This document shows, piece after piece, positions 14,190 to 18,771 of a stretch of DNA of 18,771 nucleotides. The stretch covers positions 1 through 18,771 of the forward strand of contig JAFCEM010000012.1 in NCBI GenBank assembly GCA_017609145.1, given 5' to 3'. The translations under genes were made by a program, and so were the position numbers. Positions within the stretch are counted from its first letter, which is position 1. Each line of letters starts with the position of its first letter. The notes beneath the pieces were generated by a model. That model searched no databases. It saw nothing but the letters and a program-made list of their open reading frames with translations, and was not told where the DNA came from. The stretch is from Candidatus Aenigmatarchaeota archaeon. GTDB taxonomy: Archaea; Aenigmatarchaeota; Aenigmatarchaeia; QMZP01.

Positions 14190-14341
14190 GGTGTTTAGAA
14201 TGAACGGTGAGTTTGTTCATTTCAGGGAATGAGGCAGATTTCTTCAGGCTCGCCGATAAAGTATTTAACACCATTTCAGATAATTTAAACAAGTTTCCCC
14301 TGCGCAAGCAGGGTTTCAGCGGCTGCGCTGCAGAAGAAAAT
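14190..14341 (+). other. unexplained structured leader upstream of tRNA-His
   Basis: A TATA box, AGGTG and an ATG at 14200 open a frame that stops after 10 codons (M-N-G-E-F-V-H-F-R-E). The +1 frame then reads on without stops into the tRNA and gives a protein-like stretch (for example F-F-R-L-A-D-K-V-F). The DNA also holds inverted repeats: AATGAAC/GTTCATT (14199-14205/14215-14221), GGTGTT/AACACC (14190-14195/14267-14272), CCCTGC-GCAA-GCAGGG (14298-14313) and CAGCG-GCTG-CGCTG (14317-14330). The TATA-like AATTTAAAC (about 14282-14290) could drive the tRNA. No known RNA or protein family was recognised. Confidence 0.35.
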
Positions 14342-14477
14342 GGTCGGGGTAGTGTAACGGTTAGCACGGAAGGTTGTGGTCAGACCCTTTTCGGTTCAGA
14401 TCGTGTAAAAGCGTCTACAGAAAAGAAAATGGCTGGGCAAAATCCTTCAGACCGGAGTTCGACTCTCCGCCTCGACC
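14342..14477 (+). tRNA. tRNA-His (GTG) with intron
   Basis: Acceptor stem GTCGGGG (14343-14349) pairs with CCTCGAC (14470-14476). T8-A9 is at 14350-14351, and the D stem is GTG/CAC (14352-14354/14365-14367). The anticodon stem is GAAGG (14369-14373) with CCTTC (14444-14448), and the anticodon GTG is at 14376-14378. The T arm is CGGAG-TTCGACT-CTCCG (14453-14469). Position 14342 is G and 14477 is C, giving the G-1:C73 pair that histidyl-tRNA synthetase needs, here encoded in the genome. CCA is not encoded. A 63-nt intron interrupts it after position 37. The gene sits 110 bp upstream of hisS, the gene for its own synthetase. Confidence 0.93.
14380..14442 (+). other. tRNA-His intron with canonical bulge-helix-bulge
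   Basis: The intron lies between positions 37 and 38. The central 4-bp helix is TTGT (14374-14377) with GCAA (14437-14440). The 3-nt bulges are GGT (14378-14380) and AAT (14441-14443), each cut after its second base. Intron bases 14381-14386 can pair with 14431-14436 beyond it, with small bulges. This is the substrate of the archaeal tRNA splicing endonuclease. Confidence 0.85.
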
Positions 14478-14516
14478 CTGAGCCCTTTCTGGAAACACTT
14501 TTCAGTAAGAAGAACC

Positions 14517-14581
14517 AATATAAAAACAGAATGCCTGACTACATAGATCGCAGGAATCAGGCTCCGTCAAAGGATGTGAGG
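14517..14581 (+). promoter_or_regulatory. hisS TATA box and Shine-Dalgarno
   Basis: AATATAAAAAC (14517-14527) is a clear TATA box; the transcript should start near 14548. GTGAGG (14576-14581) is 6 nt before the ATG at 14588. The upstream in-frame ATG at 14531 lies before the predicted transcript start and is not used. hisS thus has its own leadered transcript, separate from the tRNA. Confidence 0.6.
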
Positions 14582-14587
14582 CGAAGT

Positions 14588-15832
14588 ATGAGATTCCAGA
14601 CCCCGCGCGGAACAAGAGACTTCCTTCCCGACGAGATGGCAAAGCGAAGGGAGCTCTTTGAGAAAATCAGGCGGGTCTTTGAGCTGTACGGCTACGGAGA
14701 GGTATGCACGCCGGTGTTTGAGGATTTTGAGCTTCTGGCCAAAAAGTCCGGACCCGAGATAGAGAATGAAATCTATGCATTCAAAGATAAGTCAGGCAGG
14801 AAGCTTGGGCTCAGGTTTGACCCGACTGTACCCATATGCAGGATAGTGGCATCCAACCCGAGCATTCCAAAACCCATTAGGTTCTATTACATAACCAACA
14901 TGTGGCGCTATGACAGGCCCGGTGCAGGCAGGTGGAGGGAATTCTGGCAGGCAGGAGTGGAACTTATAGGCTCGGACAGAGAGGAGGCAGACGCAGAGAT
15001 ACTTGCAGTAGCTTGTGAGTCCATGAAAGCAGTCGGCATAAAGGATTTCTGCTTCAGGATAAATTCACGCAAAATCGTTGAATCATTCATCAAAGAAGCG
15101 GGCATACCTGAAAGCAGGAAATTTGACGCCTTCAGGGCAATAGACAAGCTCGGCAAAATAGGAGAGAAGGGTGTCAGGAAGGAGATGCTGTCTTATAAGA
15201 TACCGGAAAAGGCAATAGACAAATTCCTCAGGCTTGTCAAATCAAAAAGGACATCCGGAGAGGAAGTCGGGGAGCTTGAGAACATAATGAAGCTTGCACG
15301 GGTAATGGGAGTGAATAATGTTGAGATTGATTTCAGCATTGTCCGGGGTATAGATTATTACACCGGCTTTGTATTTGAAACCTTTGTCCGGGGCTTCGAG
15401 GAGCTCGGCTCTGTGGCTTCTGGTGGAAGATACGACACCCTGATAGGCATTTACAGCAGTGCCAGTACACCGGCAACAGGTTTTGGTATCGGTGTTGACA
15501 GATTGATGGAGACCATGAAAGAAAAAAAGGTCTGCCTGCCCTCGGATGTCTTTGTTGTTACTGTAAAACCTGAACTCGGCAAAGAGTCGCTCAAGATTGC
15601 CGGAAAGCTGCGCTCAGAGGGCATATCAGCGCAGACAGATATCATGGGAAGGAACATGAAAAAGCAGCTCGAGTATGCGGATGCCGCTGGAATACCATAT
15701 GCTGTCATAGTTGGGGAGAAAGAAGTCAGACAGAAAAAATTCGTTCTCAAGGACATGAAAAAAAGGAGCCAGAAAACAATGGGAATTGAAAAAATCATCA
15801 AACAATTGAGGCGATATAGTGAACTACTATAA
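14588..15832 (+). CDS. hisS: histidyl-tRNA synthetase
   Basis: A 414-aa class II aminoacyl-tRNA synthetase charging tRNA-His. The N-terminus F-Q-T-P-R-G-T-R-D-F-L-P is the family hallmark. Motif 2 is W-R-Y-D-R-P-G-A-G-R-W-R-E-F-W-Q (106-121). The histidine-specific motifs are V-R253-G-I-D-Y-Y-T-G-F-V-F-E and G-G-R-Y-D (279-283). Motif 3 is G-F-G-I-G-V-D-R-L (298-306). The C-terminal anticodon-binding domain spans about 320-414. The open frame runs upstream through the whole tRNA-His gene, but that extension is not coding; the start is fixed by GTGAGG and the TATA box. The last codons, CTA TAA, lie inside the right-end palindrome of the IS605-like relic that follows, so the insertion may have set or trimmed the C-terminus. 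Confidence 0.96.
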   Translation: MRFQTPRGTRDFLPDEMAKRRELFEKIRRVFELYGYGEVCTPVFEDFELLAKKSGPEIENEIYAFKDKSGRKLGLRFDPTVPICRIVASNPSIPKPIRFYYITNMWRYDRPGAGRWREFWQAGVELIGSDREEADAEILAVACESMKAVGIKDFCFRINSRKIVESFIKEAGIPESRKFDAFRAIDKLGKIGEKGVRKEMLSYKIPEKAIDKFLRLVKSKRTSGEEVGELENIMKLARVMGVNNVEIDFSIVRGIDYYTGFVFETFVRGFEELGSVASGGRYDTLIGIYSSASTPATGFGIGVDRLMETMKEKKVCLPSDVFVVTVKPELGKESLKIAGKLRSEGISAQTDIMGRNMKKQLEYADAAGIPYAVIVGEKEVRQKKFVLKDMKKRSQKTMGIEKIIKQLRRYSELL

Positions 15833-15856
15833 CCTAACCTTCGGTTGAGGTTATAG
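15827..15856. repeat. right-end hairpin of the IS605-like relic, overlapping the hisS stop
   Basis: CTATAACCT-AACC (15827-15839), loop TTC, then GGTT-G-AGGTTATAG (15843-15856) form 13 base pairs with a single bulged G. The hisS stop TAA (15830-15832, plus) and the tnpB-remnant stop TAG (15834-15836, minus) both lie inside it. On the minus strand it directly follows AAGCAGGAAG, the usual sequence before IS200/IS605 right-end hairpins. Confidence 0.75.
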
Positions 15857-15953
15857 CTTCCTGCTTCGTGGACATAGGCACTGTCTCCACAGGCTTGACT
15901 TCCCGCAGTTCCTGCGGTAGTGGCATAAGCCAACCATACAGGGATTGTTGTAT
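15834..15953 (-). pseudogene. tnpB (IS605 OrfB) C-terminal fragment
   Basis: The minus strand keeps about 39 in-frame codons ending R-E-V-K-P-V-E-T-V-P-M-S-T-K-Q-E-A and then T-S-T-E-G stop. The P-V-E-x-V-P ... K-Q-E-A ending is what archaeal TnpB proteins carry after their last RuvC residues. None of the RuvC or zinc-finger motifs is present. The frame stays open up to an ATG at 16079, but that part is not TnpB-like. TnpB is an RNA-guided nuclease whose guide RNA (omegaRNA) comes from exactly this 3' region. Confidence 0.6.
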
Positions 15954-16040
15954 GGCAACCCTTCGGCAACTTTGGTTCGTGTTGCCTATCAGTGGCGTTT
16001 CAGCGCACTGAGGAACCTGCCTAATGATAGTATAGAAACG

Positions 16041-16053
16041 AAAAATATAAATG
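16041..16053 (-). promoter_or_regulatory. TATA box inside the IS605-like relic
   Basis: The minus strand reads CATTTATATTTTT. Its centre is about 26 nt upstream of the point where the structured segment begins (about 16021). It was presumably the transposase promoter. Confidence 0.45.
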
Positions 16054-16078
16054 TATCGGCTATGACAAGCCAAATTCA

Positions 16079-16108
16079 TCTCCTACCTAACAAAGTTAAG
16101 GAAGGAGA
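16079..16108. repeat. left-end imperfect palindrome of the IS605-like relic
   Basis: TCTCCT/AGGAGA outer arms (6 bp), then CC/GG, then TAAC/GTTA around an AAA loop, with an A-A mismatch and one bulged A, give 12 pairs over 30 nt. A second small hairpin, GGCT/AGCC with a 6-nt loop, is at 16057-16070. Irregular end hairpins of this sort are recognised by IS200/IS605 transposases. A role as an operator of the surface-protein gene is an alternative. Confidence 0.5.
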
Positions 16109-16131
16109 CTTCTTTGGCACGGGGTTAAAAG

Positions 16132-16143
16132 TTAATATAATAG
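16132..16143 (+). promoter_or_regulatory. TATA box of the surface-protein gene
   Basis: TTAATATAATAG is centred about 25 nt before the ATG at 16162, predicting a leaderless mRNA. It lies just outside the IS605-like relic. Confidence 0.55.
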
Positions 16144-16161
16144 AAAACCAAATAATTATAC

Positions 16162-18489
16162 ATGAGAATTGCGTGCCTTTTCGGTTTGGTTTTGGCTTCT
16201 GTTTTGCTCATGGGGTTTGCTTCAGCTGAACTGAGCTGCAGCATTACATCACCTGGAAGCTGCAGCGGTACTATTCTGGTTTACCTGTCCGCAGCAACGA
16301 ACGCACATCTCAGCCAGAACTCAGCCCCCGGATTCACTGATTATGCAATCTGTTGCAGTGAGGAAACCGGGCTTCTCGGCACAAGCTGCTCGGAATCGCC
16401 TTCGGCTGTATTTCTGAAGCTTTCTGACCAGACGAATGCCCATGCAGAATCATTTGAACAGTCCAATTATCCTGAATCACTATGTATCTCACTGGACGGG
16501 GGTGAGGAGGTTTCCTGCAAGGCAGAGGAAACAGCAAGCTGCACGAACGAATATGAATGCATAGTTGCTCTGTCTGCCTGGACGAATTCACATGCATTCG
16601 CATGCTCATCATCGGTGCAGAAGAAGATATGCTGCAGAGTAGTTGCAAACCTGAACACATACATAGACCAGATAGGACCCGTATCAGGTATAATCCAGCC
16701 ATGGACAACCACCAGCAGCTTCACCGTCGGGTGGAAGGCAGAGCAGTCCGGTGCAGTGGATAATTTTGATGTGCAGTACAGGGTTCCTACAGTAATACCT
16801 CCGGTTGGATGGACAGACTGGCATCTATCAACCTCCAGCAACAGCGACACGTTCGGACCGAGTGCCCCATATCTGGTGATGGACGGGCATACATATGTTT
16901 TCCGGGTTCGGGGGAGAATGGGAAGCGCAGTAGGTGAGTGGTCCGAAGAGGAATCAACAACCATTGACCAGACACCACCAACGTGCACGATAACGCCACT
17001 TCCCGAATATACCGAAAGTGTGGTAATCAGCCTTGAATGGAGCGGTGATGATGAAACATCCGGCATCAGTGATTATGACATCAGGCAAAAGATAGTGAAT
17101 CCGTCAGGAGGAGAAACACCGTGGACAATGATACCAGATCTGGAAGGGACAGAACTTACTAACTGGGATTTTATGAACCGCCTTGAGGGATACAATTATT
17201 CCTTCCAGTGCAGGGCACGGGACAATGCCGGCAACGAGGGTGAATGGTCTGATGTTGAATTTACCACTATCGATACCGAATACCCGTATTCGGAACTGAA
17301 GCCTATTGGGGCATGGATAAATGACAGGATAATAGACCCTGGCATGAAGCTTGAGTGGGATGGCACAGACCATGGCGGCAGCGGCGTTAAGTGTTATGAT
17401 GTGCAGTACAGCATAAACTCGGACCCCATGGGGGACTGGTATTTCATCAATTTCGAAGAGCCGGAACCAACCCCGACACAAACCACGTGTTTTACGCCTC
17501 CGGGTCCTGTGAATCCCCGAACGCTCAGGGGATGGGTTACATTTAACGAGTCAACAACGATTTTTGACTCGGATGGGGATGAGACATTCTACTTCAGGAT
17601 AGGTTCTGAGGATAACCTCGGTAATGTGGAGCCCCATCATTATGCGAAGTTGATGACCAGCCCGGGCTACTGGAATGTCACCACTGATTTTGGCATACCC
17701 GCTACCTATGCGGACAGTGAGATTGTAAGCGGCGGGTTCGAAGAACCAACATATGATGTTGTGTTAAAAGCCAATAGTTCTGACACGCTTTCTGGAATCG
17801 ACACCAATATCATACATTTTGAGTTGATGATGGAGGGTGGCGAGAATGAGGTTTATACGGTCCCCTGCGGATCCACTGAACCACGCAGCCCCCAGAATTA
17901 TAGCGTATGCGAAACTGACCCTATAACCATAACTGAAATGACCGATCTCTTGTATTATGTGGTGTCAACGGACAGGGCAGGCAACCAGAATCAGACAGAA
18001 ACCCGCTTTGAAACAAAGCACAAACTTGCTAATTTCCTTTCACACAACATATATCTTACAATAGGTCAGTCAAGGATAATCAAGGTGCGTGTGAAAAACG
18101 TGCAGGATGTGGAGGATACCGTAACCGTAAATATCGGCGCTCCCGGCACCACTTACCCTCCATCGTATTACAAGTTCATAGAAGCGGACGAATATCTCAA
18201 AGAAGGTGGTGGAAACAAGGTCATAGAGGTCACGCTTGGACCACTGGAATATATGGATTTCTTTGTAAGAGTAGACTCGATATATGATACTGAACACTCT
18301 CCTTTCACAATCAAGCTTGAAGCAACATCATTGCAGTACCTTCCGGGTGATCGTGACACTGCGTTCATAACAATCCAGTATCCGGCAGGGTTCCCGGGAA
18401 TGGGAACATGTTCAATAATAATCCTTGTCTGTCTTGCCACGCTTATCTTTTTCTGGAAAGGTGAGCATTCAATACGGAAACGGGCTTAA
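16162..18489 (+). CDS. Cys-rich, FN3-repeat surface protein with C-terminal anchor
   Basis: A 775-aa exported protein. Residues 1-22 are a signal peptide ending F-A-S-A. Residues 23-160 are Cys-rich (about 15 Cys, including two C-C pairs) and hold three copies of L-S-x-x-T-N-A/S-H: T46-N-A-H, T91-N-A-H and T141-N-S-H, spaced 45 and 50 residues. Residues 164-500 contain three fibronectin-III-like domains, seen from repeated F-x-V-x-Y and G-E-W-S-x-x-x-x-T-T-I-D motifs (259-269, 361-371). About 516-620 is a further beta domain (L-S-G-I-D, D-R-A-G-N), and 622-740 resembles a CARDB-type domain. A membrane helix (749-764) with a basic tail K-G-E-H-S-I-R-K-R-A anchors it in the membrane. Several N-x-S/T sequons suggest glycosylation. 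Ligand unknown; adhesion or cell-envelope roles are guesses. A second secreted-protein gene follows 16 bp downstream. Confidence 0.88.
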   Translation: MRIACLFGLVLASVLLMGFASAELSCSITSPGSCSGTILVYLSAATNAHLSQNSAPGFTDYAICCSEETGLLGTSCSESPSAVFLKLSDQTNAHAESFEQSNYPESLCISLDGGEEVSCKAEETASCTNEYECIVALSAWTNSHAFACSSSVQKKICCRVVANLNTYIDQIGPVSGIIQPWTTTSSFTVGWKAEQSGAVDNFDVQYRVPTVIPPVGWTDWHLSTSSNSDTFGPSAPYLVMDGHTYVFRVRGRMGSAVGEWSEEESTTIDQTPPTCTITPLPEYTESVVISLEWSGDDETSGISDYDIRQKIVNPSGGETPWTMIPDLEGTELTNWDFMNRLEGYNYSFQCRARDNAGNEGEWSDVEFTTIDTEYPYSELKPIGAWINDRIIDPGMKLEWDGTDHGGSGVKCYDVQYSINSDPMGDWYFINFEEPEPTPTQTTCFTPPGPVNPRTLRGWVTFNESTTIFDSDGDETFYFRIGSEDNLGNVEPHHYAKLMTSPGYWNVTTDFGIPATYADSEIVSGGFEEPTYDVVLKANSSDTLSGIDTNIIHFELMMEGGENEVYTVPCGSTEPRSPQNYSVCETDPITITEMTDLLYYVVSTDRAGNQNQTETRFETKHKLANFLSHNIYLTIGQSRIIKVRVKNVQDVEDTVTVNIGAPGTTYPPSYYKFIEADEYLKEGGGNKVIEVTLGPLEYMDFFVRVDSIYDTEHSPFTIKLEATSLQYLPGDRDTAFITIQYPAGFPGMGTCSIIILVCLATLIFFWKGEHSIRKRA

Positions 18490-18505
18490 ACACGTGTAGG
18501 AATAG

Positions 18506-18771
18506 AATGGAGCGGAACAGTGGAAACGGGATAAAACTGCTATTTTTTGTATTCATTATAGGAATCATTGCCGGTGCGAGCTGTGCACTGGCAGCGGAAG
18601 AAAGCACCCACACAGCCAACTACATCGGTCCTGTGACATTTTATGGCGGTACGTACATCTTCCCCAGCGGCAGCAATGTAGGCATAGGTGGTAGCCCTTC
18701 GGCAAACCTTGATGTCGCAGGGACTTCGGAGTTCAATAACGAGGTGCTGATGAATGATATTGGCTCAACCT
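18506..18771 (+). CDS. secreted protein, 5' part only (runs off the window edge)
   Basis: The first 88 codons of a gene that continues past 18771. The protein begins M-E-R-N-S-G-N-G-I-K, then a hydrophobic segment (residues 11-29) ending A-L-A-A, so a signal peptide or anchor. The visible mature part has G-P-V-T-F-Y-G-G-T-Y-I-F-P-S-G-S-N-V-G-I-G and P-S-A-N-L-D-V-A-G-T-S. The V-G-I-G-x-x-P-S-A-x-L-D-V-x-G motif is common in tail-fibre-like and large repetitive surface proteins of bacteria, archaea and phages. AGGA lies 4 nt before the ATG, and the gap to the preceding surface-protein gene is 16 bp, so the two form an operon of envelope proteins. Confidence 0.8.

Larger units (their letters stand above)
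15827..16021 (-). ncRNA. putative orphan omegaRNA-like transcript
   Basis: The minus-strand TATA box CATTTATATTTTT predicts a start near 16021. The predicted RNA is densely folded: CAGT-GCG...CGC-ACTG (about 15990-16010), GGCAAC/GTTGCC, CCATACA/TGTATGG, CCGCAG-GAA-CTGCGG (near 15904-15918), GTGG/CCAC with inner pairs, and the 13-bp right-end hairpin. It spans the tnpB 3' end and right end, where omegaRNAs arise. The segment after the hairpin, the guide position, is antisense to the last hisS codons. Expression is a prediction only. Confidence 0.35.
15827..16110 (-). mobile_element. degenerate IS200/IS605-type element (miniature relic)
   Basis: Read on the minus strand, the element has a left-end imperfect hairpin (16079-16108), a TATA box (16041-16053) and a region of short hairpins. 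It ends with a tnpB 3' terminus and the right-end hairpin (15827-15856). No tnpA and almost no tnpB remain, so it is a non-autonomous, internally deleted derivative of about 280 bp. It fills most of the 329-bp gap between hisS and the surface-protein gene. Exact boundaries and the cleavage sites cannot be set by eye; the outer left edge could lie anywhere from 16108 to about 16120. Confidence 0.6.

Noticed and set aside
14207..14587. N-terminal extension of hisS (open frame upstream of 14588)
   Set aside because: It reads through the complete tRNA-His gene, does not resemble HisRS, and the TATA box and GTGAGG support the ATG at 14588.
15954..16079. Coding continuation of the tnpB remnant up to the ATG at 16079
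   Set aside because: The frame is open but the residues do not match TnpB, and the DNA contains the element's promoter and hairpins; better read as non-coding element sequence.
1..18771. CRISPR arrays, rRNA genes, integrase or attachment sites
   Set aside because: No regularly spaced direct repeats, rRNA signatures or integrase motifs were seen. The tRNA-His 3' end has no flanking direct repeat that would suggest integration.

Overview
The window comes from an archaeal genome. The evidence is an archaeal FEN1, a stand-alone Kae1, an archaeal-type fructose-1,6-bisphosphate aldolase/phosphatase, a tRNA-His with a canonical bulge-helix-bulge intron and a genome-encoded G-1, TATA boxes centred 24-29 nt upstream of many start codons (leaderless transcription), and Cys-rich FN3 surface proteins. 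The lineage cannot be fixed from the sequence. A reduced (DPANN-like) or euryarchaeal genome would both fit. Most genes are near 45-50% G+C by eye; purF and one 69-aa gene are clearly more A+T rich.

Layout. 1-2073 (minus): start of a DJ-1/PfpI gene cut by the window edge, a PLP aminotransferase, and a DUF1648/SdpI-type membrane protein. 2199-3667: a conserved archaeal protein, possibly SecB-like, converges on fen and shares a TTAA double stop with it. 3766-4017: a small EF-Tu-domain-2-like protein. 4041-6709 (minus): a HAD hydrolase, a phosphomannose-isomerase-type cupin, fbp and a small cupin. The last three form a tight operon that looks like a fructose-6-phosphate branch point. 6795-9224: kae1 and purF diverge from a 27-bp spacer in which each TATA box overlaps or abuts the other gene's start codon. 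9384-12266: ileS, preceded by a triple AGGGT/ACCCT repeat. 12309-13843: a thioredoxin, then a signal-peptide thioredoxin-CcdA fusion, giving a transmembrane disulfide/thiol relay. 13930-14341: a small A+T-rich gene, a symmetric TATA box and an unexplained structured stretch. 14342-15832: intron-containing tRNA-His directly upstream of hisS. 15827-16110: a degenerate IS200/IS605-type element (tnpB 3' end plus both terminal hairpins) that overlaps the hisS stop codon. 16162-18771: a Cys-rich FN3 surface protein, then the start of a second secreted protein cut by the window edge.

Most interesting points. (1) The shrunken IS605 relic keeps a promoter, the tnpB 3' end and the right-end hairpin, so it could express an orphan omegaRNA-like transcript reading into the hisS 3' end. 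(2) The PurF homologue has lost the G-T-T residues of the PRPP 5'-phosphate loop and is compositionally foreign. (3) The kae1/purF promoters are interlocked. (4) The stretch upstream of tRNA-His has start signals and strong hairpins but no recognisable gene. All functions are inferred from reading the sequence; no database search was possible.
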